DNA of 64,000 bases from Streptomyces panaciradicis (GTDB taxonomy: Bacteria > Actinomycetota > Actinomycetes > Streptomycetales > Streptomycetaceae), in the NCBI RefSeq assembly GCF_023516615.1, contig NZ_JAMGBF010000046.1, positions 60,554-124,553 on the forward strand, written 5' to 3'. The translations under genes and the position numbers were made by a program. This document shows positions 8,374 through 17,255 of this stretch, one piece after another. The notes beneath the pieces were generated by a model. That model did no database searches. It was given only the letters and a program-made list of their open reading frames with translations, and was not told where the DNA came from. Within the stretch, counting starts at the first letter, position 1, and every line of letters starts with the position of its first letter.

Positions 8374-8429
8374 TATACATGCCATGTATACACAGAGTGT
8401 AGAGATGGCGGGTAGACATGGCGTGTATA
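8374..8429 (+). promoter_or_regulatory. Two operator-like palindromes upstream of TPR/polyprenyl synthase operon
   Basis: TATACATG-C-CATGTATA (8374-8390) is a perfect 17-bp palindrome. TAGACATGGCGTGTATA (8413-8429) is an imperfect second copy, centred 39 bp away (about four helical turns). TATAGC at 8425-8430 could be a -10 box, so the second site would overlap the promoter. The AT-rich symmetry suits a dimeric GntR- or TetR-like repressor; no such regulator gene lies next to it. Confidence 0.65.
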
Positions 8430-8446
8430 GCGACCGAAAGGGATGC

Positions 8447-9532
8447 ATGTACGGCAAGGCATTCGCTCCGGAGTACCAGGGCGCCCTCACCAAGCTGTCC
8501 GTCAACGCCTCACTGACCGACGTACTGGACGCCGGGACACGGCAGTTGAAGGAGGCCGAGCGGGAGGGACGGCACGGGGAGGCGGCGCGCTCCGGTCTCG
8601 CGGTCGCCGAGGCGCAGCGCCGGCTGGGCCGGATCGGGGACGCGGACCGCGCCTGGAAGGCGAGCTACCGCGCCGCCCGGCAGGCCGGTGACACCGCGGC
8701 GATGGCCTGGGCGCTGTGGAGCGGCGGCACCCTGGCCCGGCAGCGGGGCGCGTTCCCGCTGGCCCGGCGGCTGCTGGCGCTGGCGGCCGAACTCGGCGAG
8801 CGCGGCGGCGACGTGGTCGTCCGCGGCTACTCCCTCGCGGGACTCGCCGAGACCGGGCGCATCCAGGGCGACTACGAGGAGGTCGCCCGGCTGCACGAAC
8901 AGCTGCTGGCCGAAGCCCGGCGGCGCGGCGAGGCACGGCACACGGTGTGGGCGCTGGAGGGCATCGCGCAGATCCACCGCAACCGGGGGGACTACGACAC
9001 CGCCCTCGCCCTGTTCGAGGAGGCGGCCGAGATCGCCGCGCAGGCCGACGACCGGCGCGGACACGCCTGGGCGCTGCGCGGCCTGGCCGACATCGTCTCG
9101 GTCCGGGACGGCGACGTCGAGCGGGCGCTCGGACTGCTCTCGGAGGCGGAGCGCACCTGCCGCGCCATGAACCTGTCCAGCGCGCTGGCCTACAACCACA
9201 AGATGCGCGGCAACGTCCTGTACCGCGCCGGGCGTTACGCCGAGGCCCGGGACCTCTACGAGCAGGCGCTGGCGGAGTTCCGGGCGATGAGCGAGCCGCG
9301 CGGGCAGGCACTGGCACGGCTCGGGCTGACCAAGTCACTGGCCCGGCTGGGCCGCGACCGCTCCGAGACCGTCGCCGAACTCGCCTCGCTCGCCGACGAG
9401 TTGGACCGCATAGGTCTCCGGCACGCCCGGCAGATGGTGGCGCGGGCGCAGGAGGAGCTCTTGGGCTCCGACGCGCGGCGCACCGGCCCGTGCCCCGCCC
9501 CGGCCGGCGTCCGGGCGGAGGCGGCACGGTGA
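8447..9532 (+). CDS. Tetratricopeptide-repeat (TPR) protein
   Basis: 361 aa, nearly all helical repeats: successive TPR-like units run from about residue 45 to 345, for example NRGDYDTALALFEEAAEIA and RAGRYAEARDLYEQALAEF. No HTH, signal peptide or membrane segment. ATG at 8447 has AAGGGA at good spacing; the longer frame from 8384 starts inside the upstream palindrome and is rejected. The stop overlaps the start of the polyprenyl synthase gene (GTGA), so the two are translationally coupled and the TPR protein probably scaffolds or regulates that enzyme. No known function was recognised. Confidence 0.88.
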   Translation: MYGKAFAPEYQGALTKLSVNASLTDVLDAGTRQLKEAEREGRHGEAARSGLAVAEAQRRLGRIGDADRAWKASYRAARQAGDTAAMAWALWSGGTLARQRGAFPLARRLLALAAELGERGGDVVVRGYSLAGLAETGRIQGDYEEVARLHEQLLAEARRRGEARHTVWALEGIAQIHRNRGDYDTALALFEEAAEIAAQADDRRGHAWALRGLADIVSVRDGDVERALGLLSEAERTCRAMNLSSALAYNHKMRGNVLYRAGRYAEARDLYEQALAEFRAMSEPRGQALARLGLTKSLARLGRDRSETVAELASLADELDRIGLRHARQMVARAQEELLGSDARRTGPCPAPAGVRAEAAR

Positions 9533-10566
9533 CCGCGCCCGTCTCGGCACTGCCCGCGCCCCTCGACACGGCCCTGACGCTCGCACGCTGCCGGGAACTG
9601 GTGCGGCCCGCCCTCGCGGACGCGGTCGGGCGGCTGCATCCATGGGTCGGCGAGATGGCCGCGTACTCCTTCGGCTGGTGCGAGGTGGGCGGCACGCAGG
9701 CCGCCTGCTCCGGCGGCAAGGGGGTGCGGCAGGCACTGGCCGTGCTCGGCGCCGAGGCGTCGGGCGCGGCCGGTCGGGCCGGGGTGCCGGCGGCGGTCGC
9801 GGTGGAACTGGTGCACGCCTTCTCACTGCTGCACGACGACATCATGGACGGTGACGCGGCCCGGCGCGGCCGCCCCGCCGTGTGGCGCGCGTACGGCACC
9901 GGACCGGCCGTCCTCGCGGGCGACGGCCTGTTCGCCCTGGCCGTCGAGACGCTCGCCGCGGTGCCCGGCGGCGGGCGGGCGGTACGGATGCTGTCCGTGG
10001 CCCTGGGCGACCTGGTGCACGGGCAGGCGGACGACCTGCTGTTCCCCGGACGGCCGTGGACGGGGCCCGGGCGGGTCCGGCCGGAGGAGTACCGGTCGAT
10101 GGCCGAGAGGAAGACCGGTTCCCTGCTGGGCTGCTCGCTCGCCCTGGGCGCGCTGCTCGGCGGTGCCGCGCCGGCCACGGTCGCCGCGCTCGACCGGGCG
10201 GGGCGGCAGCTCGGCATCGCCTTCCAGATCGCCGACGACGTACTCGGCATCTGGGGCGACAGCGCCGTCACCGGCAAGCCCGTCCACGCCGACCTGCGGG
10301 AACGACGCAAGACGTTCCCGGTGCTGGCCGCGCTCGCCTCGACGGCCCCCGAGGCCGGCCGGCTCGCCGCGCTGCTCGACGCCGGCGGCGAGCCCGAGGA
10401 GGCCGCTGCCCTGATCGAGGCGGCCGGCGGGAAGGCGGCGGCCCTGGCCGAGGCACACCGCCACATCGCCGCCGCCGAGGCCACCCTCGCCGGCACACCG
10501 CTGGAGGACGGCGCCCGGGAGGAACTGCGCTCCCTGGTGGGCTTCCTGGTCCGGCGCGAGCGGTAG
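9529..10566 (+). CDS. Polyprenyl (geranylgeranyl-type) diphosphate synthase
   Basis: Trans-isoprenyl diphosphate synthase, 345 aa, condensing IPP with allylic diphosphates. The first Asp-rich motif is DDIMD at 103-107; the second is DDVLGIWGD at 236-244, a form common in actinobacterial GGPP synthases. The GKGVRQAL region (64-70) fits IPP-binding GxKxxR in degenerate form. Phe at position -5 before the first motif suggests medium chain length (C15-C20), which is inference. The GTG start overlaps the TGA of the TPR gene by 4 nt. No terpene cyclase or carotenoid gene occurs in the window, so the product's fate is unknown. Confidence 0.93.
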   Translation: MTAPVSALPAPLDTALTLARCRELVRPALADAVGRLHPWVGEMAAYSFGWCEVGGTQAACSGGKGVRQALAVLGAEASGAAGRAGVPAAVAVELVHAFSLLHDDIMDGDAARRGRPAVWRAYGTGPAVLAGDGLFALAVETLAAVPGGGRAVRMLSVALGDLVHGQADDLLFPGRPWTGPGRVRPEEYRSMAERKTGSLLGCSLALGALLGGAAPATVAALDRAGRQLGIAFQIADDVLGIWGDSAVTGKPVHADLRERRKTFPVLAALASTAPEAGRLAALLDAGGEPEEAAALIEAAGGKAAALAEAHRHIAAAEATLAGTPLEDGAREELRSLVGFLVRRER

Positions 10567-10611
10567 GACGGACACGGGGACCGGGCGGTCCGTCGGCGCG
10601 CCGGGGACCGC

Positions 10612-10637
10612 CGGAGTCGTCGGCGCGCCGGACTCCG
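10612..10637 (+). terminator. Terminator after polyprenyl synthase
   Basis: CGGAGTC and GACTCCG pair around a 12-nt GC-rich loop 45 bp after the stop. The sequence CGTCGGCGCGCCGG occurs twice in this gap (from about 10591 and 10619). Confidence 0.55.
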
Positions 10638-10733
10638 CCGTCCGCCCGCGGGCCCTGGCGGGTCCGGGTTGACCAGGGGCGTTGCCGGGGGTCAGGGTGC
10701 AGACGGTGCGGATCGTCGTCCCGTGCCGGAAGG

Positions 10734-11702
10734 ATGAGTGCCTTGATCGGGATCTCGGAGATCGAAGCCGCTGCCGAGCGCATCGCCGGGCATGTCGTGC
10801 GCACCCCGACCCTGCCGAGCCCCGGCCTGTCCGGCCTGCTCGGCGCCCCGGTCACCGTCAAGCTCGAACTGCTCCAGCGCACCGGCTCCTTCAAGGCCCG
10901 TGGGGCGACGGCCAAGCTGCTGTCACTGGGCGAGCCGGAACGCGCTGCCGGTGTGGTGGCGGTCAGCGGCGGCAACCACGGGATCGCCCTCGCCGTCATG
11001 TCCGCCGCCCTCGACGTGAAGGCGACGATCGTCATGCCGCGCTCGGCGCCCGCGCGGGCCGTCGAGATCGCCCGGGAGTCCGGCGCGTCGGTGCGGCTGA
11101 CCGAGGACATGGCCGGGGCGTTCGCGCTCATGACCCGGCTGCAGGAGGAGGGGCTGACGCTGGTGCACCCCTTCGACGACCCGGTCGTGATCGCCGGACA
11201 GGGCACGGTGGGGCTGGAGTTCGCGGCCGACGCCGGCGAGCTCACCGACGTCCTGGTCAGCGTCGGGGGCGGCGGGCTGATCTCCGGTGTGGCGGCCGCG
11301 CTGCGGGAGCGGCGGCCGGAGGTGCGGATCTGGGGTGTGGAGACCGAGGGCGCCGAGGCCATGTCCCGGGCGCTGGCGGCGGGCGGCCCGGTGCCGGTCG
11401 CGCTGTCGTCCCTCGTCTCCACGCTCAGCGCGCCGTCGGTGTCGGAGCTGACGTACGCGCATGTGGCCGCGCTGGTCGACGATGTGCTGGTGGTGCCCGA
11501 CCGGGAGGCGGTGCGGGGCACGCTGGATCTCGCCGACCACGCCAAGGTGTGGGCCGAGCCCGCCGCGGGCTGTCTGCTGCCGGCGGCCCGCCAGGTGCTC
11601 GAGCGGGTCGGCGAGGGGGCCCGGATCGGGCTGGTGGTGTGCGGGGGCAACGCCACGACCGGTGATGTCATGGGCTGGGCGGAGCGCTTCGGCCTGCGCT
11701 GA
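10734..11702 (+). CDS. PLP-dependent threonine dehydratase/serine racemase-like enzyme
   Basis: Fold-type II PLP enzyme, 322 aa, of the threonine/serine dehydratase family. K54 in TGSFKARGA is the Schiff-base lysine. SGGNHG (78-83) and the GGGGLISG phosphate-binding loop (178-185) are present. There is no C-terminal ACT domain, so it resembles catabolic or racemase-type members rather than allosteric IlvA. Likely reaction: deamination of L-threonine or L-serine to the 2-oxo acid. GGAAGG abuts the ATG at 10734; the TTG at 10743 has better SD spacing and could be the true start. Confidence 0.9.
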   Translation: MSALIGISEIEAAAERIAGHVVRTPTLPSPGLSGLLGAPVTVKLELLQRTGSFKARGATAKLLSLGEPERAAGVVAVSGGNHGIALAVMSAALDVKATIVMPRSAPARAVEIARESGASVRLTEDMAGAFALMTRLQEEGLTLVHPFDDPVVIAGQGTVGLEFAADAGELTDVLVSVGGGGLISGVAAALRERRPEVRIWGVETEGAEAMSRALAAGGPVPVALSSLVSTLSAPSVSELTYAHVAALVDDVLVVPDREAVRGTLDLADHAKVWAEPAAGCLLPAARQVLERVGEGARIGLVVCGGNATTGDVMGWAERFGLR

Positions 11703-11899
11703 CCCCTCTCGCCGGTACGCCGGAACACCCGCTTCTTGAATTGCGGTCAGCAAAAAGGGGAATTGCGCGAACGCGGGCGGCTCCCGGTGAACAAAACGCT
11801 TCATCCACGGGCGAGTTGCAGATTCTTTGAACACATCCCGTCGTACCCCCCGTACCTCTGCGTGAAAGGTGAGAGCCAGGGGTTCAGCGAGGGATGACC
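11703..11899. other. Intergenic region before pseudokinase gene
   Basis: Holds two direct copies of GAATTGCG (11738-11745, 11760-11767) in a relatively AT-rich stretch with an A-run, probably the promoter region of the pseudokinase gene. No gene is visible. Confidence 0.4.
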
Positions 11900-13534
11900 A
11901 TGGTCAAGGCGCACGTCTTCACACACGAGTTGGTCGCCGGAAGGTACCGGCTCGTCGATGTCGTCCATCGCGAGACGAACCGCGTCTGCTGGTACGGCAA
12001 GGCCGTGGAAGGCGCTCAACGCCCCTATCTGCTCACCGAGACAGCCCTGCCGGCCGACTCGGAAGGGGAGGCGCCACCGCGGGCGAGCGCGACCGTCATC
12101 CGGATGTCGGAGACCATGGGGACACTGTGCCCGGGCAGGGTCGCCCCGGTCGTCGACGCCGTGGAGGAGAACGGCACCCTGTGGACCGTCACCGAGTGGA
12201 TCGACGGCACGCCGCTTGGCGAACTCCTCGTCCAGCAGGGCACGTTCAACTACGTGCGGGCCGCGCGCATCGGCCTGGAGCTGCTGGACGTGCTGGAGGC
12301 GGCGCACGGCGAGGGCATCACCCACGGCGAGCTCAGCCCCGGGCAGGTGTTCGTGCCGGACCGCGGCCCCGTCGTGGTCACCGGCTTCGGGCTCGCGGGC
12401 GCCACCCTGGCCCCCAGGCTCACCGCACCGTCGTACGCCTCCCCCGAGCAGGCCCGTGACGAGCGGATCGGACCGGCGGCCGATCTGTGGGCGCTGGGCG
12501 CCATCCTCTACACGATGGTCGAGGGACGGCCGCCCTTCCGGGACCGGGACCGGCCCGAGGCCACGCTGAAGGGAGTGGACCGGCTGCCGCTGCGCACACC
12601 GGTGCACGCCGGCCCGCTCACCCAGACCGTGCTCGGACTGCTGCGCAAGAACTCCCGGGAACGGCTGACCCGTCATGTGGTCCGCGAGGGCCTGAACCGC
12701 GTCCTGACCGAGGACCCCGACACGCTCGCGGACGCCGCCGTCCCCCGGCCGCGGCTGCGCGGCGTGTACACCGCCGCCGCCCACGCCGTCCCCGGCTGGA
12801 GCCGGACCACCCTGGCCGTCGGCACCGCCCTCGCCGTCGTCACCATCGCCGTGGCCGCGCTCGCCGCCACCCACGAACTGCCCGGGACCGGCACGTCGTC
12901 GACCGACGCGGGCTCCCGGCCGACCGCCTCCGCTCCCCCGCCGCCGCCCGCCGACCGCACCGACGGCAGAAGCGGCACCCCTTCCGCCTCGCCCACGCCC
13001 GGCCCGTCCGCGAGCCGCACCTCGTCGGCGCCGCCCTCCTCACCCCCGCCGTCCGCCTCGGCCGCCCCGCAGCAGGTCTTCCACCGATACACCGCGCCCG
13101 AGGGCTTCTCCGTGGACCTCCCCAGCGGCTGGAAACGGACCGGCACCAAGCGCGTCGGCGACCTGTCGTACCGCGTGACCTTCGGCGCCAAGGGCGATCC
13201 GCGCTCGCTCGCGGTCACCTACAGCACGGTGCTGGGCCCGGACCCGGTGGCCGTCTGGCGGGACGACGTCGAGCCCGAACTGCAGAAGGAAGGCGGCTAC
13301 CAGCGGATCGGCGCCATCGAGGCGACCACCTACCAGGGGCACAAGGCCGCCGACATGGAGTGGTACTCCGACGCCGGCGGCGTGCGGACACGGACGTTCG
13401 GACGCGGTTTCCTCCTCGGCGGCGGCCGCGGCTTCTCCCTGCGCTGGACGACTCCGGCCGACGACTTCGGCGCCACCGCGAACCAGCAGGCGCTCAAGAC
13501 GTTCCTACGGACGTTCCGGGTGACGTCGGTCTGA
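11900..13534 (+). CDS. Membrane-anchored pseudokinase (Ser/Thr kinase fold) with extracytoplasmic domain
   Basis: 544 aa. The N-terminal 270 residues have the PknB-like fold (SPEQARDERIGPAADLWALGAILYTMVEG is the conserved C-lobe), but the catalytic motifs are broken: the HRDxKPxN loop reads HGELSPGQV (residues 142-150) and DFG reads GFG (162-164). The Gly-rich loop is also degraded. One transmembrane helix (about 302-325) is followed by a Ser/Pro/Thr-rich linker and a C-terminal extracytoplasmic domain from about 390 with no recognised family (FSVDLPSGWKRTG...). The likely role is non-catalytic signalling or scaffolding. ATG at 11900 is preferred over 11894 because GAGGG is 6 nt upstream. Its 3' end overlaps the convergent hydrolase by 30 bp. 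Confidence 0.85.
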   Translation: MVKAHVFTHELVAGRYRLVDVVHRETNRVCWYGKAVEGAQRPYLLTETALPADSEGEAPPRASATVIRMSETMGTLCPGRVAPVVDAVEENGTLWTVTEWIDGTPLGELLVQQGTFNYVRAARIGLELLDVLEAAHGEGITHGELSPGQVFVPDRGPVVVTGFGLAGATLAPRLTAPSYASPEQARDERIGPAADLWALGAILYTMVEGRPPFRDRDRPEATLKGVDRLPLRTPVHAGPLTQTVLGLLRKNSRERLTRHVVREGLNRVLTEDPDTLADAAVPRPRLRGVYTAAAHAVPGWSRTTLAVGTALAVVTIAVAALAATHELPGTGTSSTDAGSRPTASAPPPPPADRTDGRSGTPSASPTPGPSASRTSSAPPSSPPPSASAAPQQVFHRYTAPEGFSVDLPSGWKRTGTKRVGDLSYRVTFGAKGDPRSLAVTYSTVLGPDPVAVWRDDVEPELQKEGGYQRIGAIEATTYQGHKAADMEWYSDAGGVRTRTFGRGFLLGGGRGFSLRWTTPADDFGATANQQALKTFLRTFRVTSV

Positions 13535-14965
13535 GGCACGCGGCGCCCGCATCCGGCGCAGCGGTGTGCTGCGCAGCGGTGTCGTGTGCCAGCGGGCGGT
13601 GAACGTCCCCTCGGGCAGCGAGCAGGTCAGCGTCAGCCGGTGGGGCGTCTCCAGGAACACCAGATCCACGGCGAGCGTGTCCGCGTCGGCCCATCCGCCG
13701 CTGACCGCCACGGGCAGCGGCTCCTCGGCGAGGCTCCAGCCGCTCGCACCGAGCGGCACCTGGAGGGGCTCGGCGTCCTCGGTGAGCGTCAGGCTCCAGC
13801 CGTCCGCGGCCGGCGCCACGGCGACCGACGTCAGCGCGGGCAGAGCGGCGCAGGCGCCGCCCCGCGGGGTGAACTCGGCCCCCGTCCACCGCGCCGTGCG
13901 CTCGGGCGGGGCGGGCTTGCCGGCGGCCGGCGCCAGCGTGAGCCGGGCAAGCCGCTCCCGCAGGGCCGCGTCCGCCGCGTCGGCGCCGGTCAGCGGTTCG
14001 GGACGGAAGGCGGGCAGCAGATGCTCCCAGACCAGGTCGAGCAGCTGCGGCATCTGCTCGGTGGCCGCCGTGGTCGCGATCACGGCGTCCTGCTCCGGCA
14101 GCACCAGGCAGTACTGCCCATAGGCGCCGTCGCCGCGGTAGCCGTGCCGGGACATCCAGAACTGGTAGCCGTAGCCGCGCTGCCAGTCCGAAACGACCGA
14201 CGCGCCGCCGGAGTTGTCGATGTGCGGACGCGTCGCCTCGGCCACCCAGCCCTCCGGCAGCAGCCGCTTCCCCTCCCAGACGCCGTCGCGCAGATACAGC
14301 TCGCCGAGCCGGGCGACGGCGTCGGTGCAGGCGTGCAGCCCGCTGAAGCCGATCTCGCGGCCGGCCCGGTCGGTCTGCCAGACGGCCTCGCCGATGCCGA
14401 GCGGATCCAGCAGGCGCGGGCGGAGGTAGTCGGTGAGCGACTGCCCCGTGACCCGCTGCACGATCGCGGCCAGCGTGTACGTGGTGGGCTGGTTGTAGGC
14501 GAAGACGGTCCCGGGCTCGCGCTCGGGCGGCAACAGGAGGAAGCCGCGCACCAGTTCGTCGCGGTCGGCGGCGAGCGCCCGCTCCAGGGTCTCGGCCTCG
14601 TGGCCGCTGGACATGGAGGCCACGTGCCGCACCAGCATCGCGCGGCTGCGCGGGTCGGTGATGTCGGCCTCGAACTCGGGGAAGTAGGAGATCACCGGAT
14701 CGTCGAACCGCAGCAGCCCCTCGGCGGCGGCCAGGCCGGCGGCCGTCGCGGTGAAGCTCTTGCTCAGCGAGTACAGCAGATGGGGGCGGTCCACGGTGTA
14801 CGGCGCCCACCAGCCGGAGGCGACGAGCCGGCCGTGCCGGAGGATCATCAGGCTGTGCGGCTCGATGTCGGGAGCGGCTTCGAGGGCGTCGAGGAAGGCG
14901 TGGACACCGGCGGCGTCGACGCCCTGGGAGGCGGGGGCAGCGGGCGGCAGCGGGGATGCGGTCAT
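13505..14965 (-). CDS. Serine hydrolase, beta-lactamase family (class C-like)
   Basis: 486 aa, no signal peptide, so probably cytosolic. S66-L-S-K69 is the SxxK nucleophile motif and Y157-N158 the second catalytic motif. The third motif is GDGAYGQ rather than HxG, as in many esterase-type EstB/6-aminohexanoate-dimer hydrolase relatives. About 130 C-terminal residues form an extra beta-rich domain. Substrate unknown. Divergent from the LLM oxidoreductase gene with a 74-bp gap, and convergent-overlapping the pseudokinase gene. Confidence 0.88.
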   Translation of the reverse strand: MTASPLPPAAPASQGVDAAGVHAFLDALEAAPDIEPHSLMILRHGRLVASGWWAPYTVDRPHLLYSLSKSFTATAAGLAAAEGLLRFDDPVISYFPEFEADITDPRSRAMLVRHVASMSSGHEAETLERALAADRDELVRGFLLLPPEREPGTVFAYNQPTTYTLAAIVQRVTGQSLTDYLRPRLLDPLGIGEAVWQTDRAGREIGFSGLHACTDAVARLGELYLRDGVWEGKRLLPEGWVAEATRPHIDNSGGASVVSDWQRGYGYQFWMSRHGYRGDGAYGQYCLVLPEQDAVIATTAATEQMPQLLDLVWEHLLPAFRPEPLTGADAADAALRERLARLTLAPAAGKPAPPERTARWTGAEFTPRGGACAALPALTSVAVAPAADGWSLTLTEDAEPLQVPLGASGWSLAEEPLPVAVSGGWADADTLAVDLVFLETPHRLTLTCSLPEGTFTARWHTTPLRSTPLRRMRAPRASDRRHPERP

Positions 14966-15039
14966 GACCGCATCCTCGCCAATGATCGCCCGTGAATCGA
15001 GACCCGTTTTCCGTCGCCCGCCCAGGGGACTCGGCTCTC

Positions 15040-16011
15040 ATGGTGCAAATCGGATACACGATGATGACCGAGCAGGCGGGTCCGCGTGAGCTGGTGGACC
15101 ACGTGGTGCGCGCCGAGGAGGCCGGTTACGACTTCTCGGTGACCTCGGACCACTACTTCCCCTGGCTGCGCTCGCAAGGGCACTCCCCGTACGCGTGGAG
15201 CGTGCTGGGCGCCGCGGCCCAGGCGACCTCGCGCATTCCGCTGATGACGTACGTGACGTGCCCGAGCGTCCGCTACCACCCGGCGATCGTCGCCCAGAAG
15301 GCCGCCACCATGCAGCTGCTGTCCGAGGGCCGGTTCCGGCTGGGCCTCGGCTCCGGCGAGAACCTCAACGAGCATGTGGTGGGCGGGGGCTGGCCGTCGG
15401 CCGACGTGCGCCACGAGATGCTGGAGGAGGCGGTGGAGATCATCCGGGCGCTGTTCGAGGGCGGCCACGTCAACCACCGCGGCAAGCACTTCGACGTGGA
15501 GTCGGCCCGGCTGTGGGACCTGCCGGACGAGCCGCCGCCCATCGGCATCGCCGTCTCCGGCGAGCAGTCCTGCGCCCTCGCTGGCCGGCTCGCCGACCTG
15601 GTCATCGCCACGGAGCCCAAGGAGGGGCTGCTGACGGCGTTCGACCGGCACGGCGGCGAGGGCAAGCCCCGGGTGGGCCAGCTGCCCGTCTGCTACGACC
15701 CCGACCGGGACGCGGCCGTCGAGCGGGCGCACGCGCAGTTCCGCTGGTTCGGCAACGGCTGGAAGGTCAACGCCGAACTGCCGCATCCGGACGCGTTCGA
15801 GTCGGCCACCCAGTTCGTCACCCCCGACGACGTCGCGGCGTCGATCCCGTGCGGCGACGACCCGGAGGACTTCGTCGAGGCCGTACGGCCGTACGCCGAG
15901 GCCGGGTTCGGCGAGATCGCGCTCGTGCAGATCGGCGGCGAGTCGCAACCGGCCTACCTGGACTGGGCGGAGAAGACGCTGCTGCCCGCGCTGCACGACG
16001 CGTTCGGCTGA
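15040..16011 (+). CDS. F420-dependent LLM-class oxidoreductase
   Basis: 323 aa TIM-barrel luciferase-like enzyme, closest in pattern to F420-dependent glucose-6-phosphate dehydrogenase-like/TIGR03557 proteins (IGYTMMTEQAGPRELVDHVVRAEEAGYDF; LGSGENLNEHVVG). It probably uses coenzyme F420 for hydride transfer; the substrate is unknown. ATG at 15040 has AGGGGA 10 nt upstream; longer frames lack an SD. Monocistronic by context. Confidence 0.9.
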   Translation: MVQIGYTMMTEQAGPRELVDHVVRAEEAGYDFSVTSDHYFPWLRSQGHSPYAWSVLGAAAQATSRIPLMTYVTCPSVRYHPAIVAQKAATMQLLSEGRFRLGLGSGENLNEHVVGGGWPSADVRHEMLEEAVEIIRALFEGGHVNHRGKHFDVESARLWDLPDEPPPIGIAVSGEQSCALAGRLADLVIATEPKEGLLTAFDRHGGEGKPRVGQLPVCYDPDRDAAVERAHAQFRWFGNGWKVNAELPHPDAFESATQFVTPDDVAASIPCGDDPEDFVEAVRPYAEAGFGEIALVQIGGESQPAYLDWAEKTLLPALHDAFG

Positions 16012-16120
16012 CGCGTCAGCGCGCCGCCTTCCGGGTCTGCCAAACGGTGGCCAAGCGGTGCATATAGGCTGCCGGTCTGCACGTTCGCAGCCCGACCAGC
16101 TTTGCACAGGAGAGTCATCG

Positions 16121-17161
16121 GTGACACTGGCGATCGACCCGTCCGAGGCGTCTGAGACCTCTGAGCCCGACCCGGCCCCCGTGCCGCTGTCCGACCTCGT
16201 GGCGCGCGACGCCCGGGAGTTCGGGGTGTACGCGCGCACCGGCGGCTGGGCCTTCGGCCTGATGGTGGCGCGCAGCGTACGGCCCGGCGGTCAGGGCGCC
16301 CAGGAGACGCCGAAGGTGTCCGCGAAGGAGTTCGCGGAGCTGGCCGGCTGCTCCCCGGAGCGCGTGATGCGCTACTACAAGGCCTGGGACCGGGCCGCCG
16401 ACGACGGTCTCGTCCCGCACTTCGAGGAGCTCGCGCCGGGCCAGGAGGTGGAGCTGCCGGACGCCGACGTGTGGCTGGGCTACTACGTCTCCCGCAACAG
16501 CGCCGCCTCCGAGCGCGGCACCGCCATCGCGGAGGCCGCCGAGGCCGAGGGCATCCGGCCCACCAAGGCGCTGGAGGTCGCCGAGAACCCCACCGCCCTG
16601 CGCGCCGCGATCCTCGCCGACCCCTCCACCGCCCGCGCGGCCCGCCAGGCACTGCTCGACCGCGTCCGCGAGGACCCCGACCTGCAGGCCGAGCTGGCCC
16701 GGGACGTGGTGCGCACCGACGACCTGAAGAAGGCGGTCGCCACCGAGAGCCGGGCCGCCGACCGCATCGGGTACGTCCGCCAGATCGCCGAGTCGGGGCA
16801 GGTGAAGACCCCCGCCGGACAGACCATCGACGCTCCGGCCGACGTGCGCCAGGAGGCCGAGCGGCATCTGTCGCTCATCGACGAGCTGGACGAGGACGAG
16901 GACACCGGCGAGTGGGCCACCGAGGCCTACGACAGCATGAAGTCCCTGGTCGCCGAGGCGGTGGAGGCCGATCCCGAACTGCGCGTCACGGAGCGGCGCA
17001 CCAGGTTCTACAGCAGCCTGCAGAAGGCGACGAAGGCGTTCGAGGAGCTGACCTTCGACGATGTGCAGGAATTCGTCGAGGACGACATGGTGCAGCAGCT
17101 GGAGGAGCTCCAGCAGGCCATCGCCTCGTGCCTGAGCGCGCTGCGCGGCACCAGGGACTGA
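16121..17161 (+). CDS. Conserved actinobacterial protein with predicted N-terminal HTH
   Basis: 346 aa, family not named. Residues about 60-95 (VSAKEFAELAGCSPERVMRYYKAWDRA) look like a helix-turn-helix. The rest is charged and helical (many E/D/R/K), with a long predicted coiled region from about 180. Acidic and soluble, no signal or membrane segment. GTG at 16121 follows AGGAGA at 7 nt. A TATAGG box (16064-16069) with TTGCC-like sequence upstream may be its promoter. A nucleoid- or DNA-associated role is possible but only inferred from the HTH. Confidence 0.75.
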   Translation: MTLAIDPSEASETSEPDPAPVPLSDLVARDAREFGVYARTGGWAFGLMVARSVRPGGQGAQETPKVSAKEFAELAGCSPERVMRYYKAWDRAADDGLVPHFEELAPGQEVELPDADVWLGYYVSRNSAASERGTAIAEAAEAEGIRPTKALEVAENPTALRAAILADPSTARAARQALLDRVREDPDLQAELARDVVRTDDLKKAVATESRAADRIGYVRQIAESGQVKTPAGQTIDAPADVRQEAERHLSLIDELDEDEDTGEWATEAYDSMKSLVAEAVEADPELRVTERRTRFYSSLQKATKAFEELTFDDVQEFVEDDMVQQLEELQQAIASCLSALRGTRD

Positions 17162-17255
17162 CGCGCGCGTACCCGGCCGGGGCTGAGTAGCGGTACTCAT
17201 GCCACCGGCCGGCCGCCGCGGCCAGCATGGGGGCTCCCGGTGGAAAGGAACCCCC

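Noticed and set aside
8447..11702. Terpene biosynthetic gene cluster
   Set aside because: Only the prenyl diphosphate synthase is present; no cyclase, P450 or tailoring set nearby, and the PLP enzyme is separated by a terminator.
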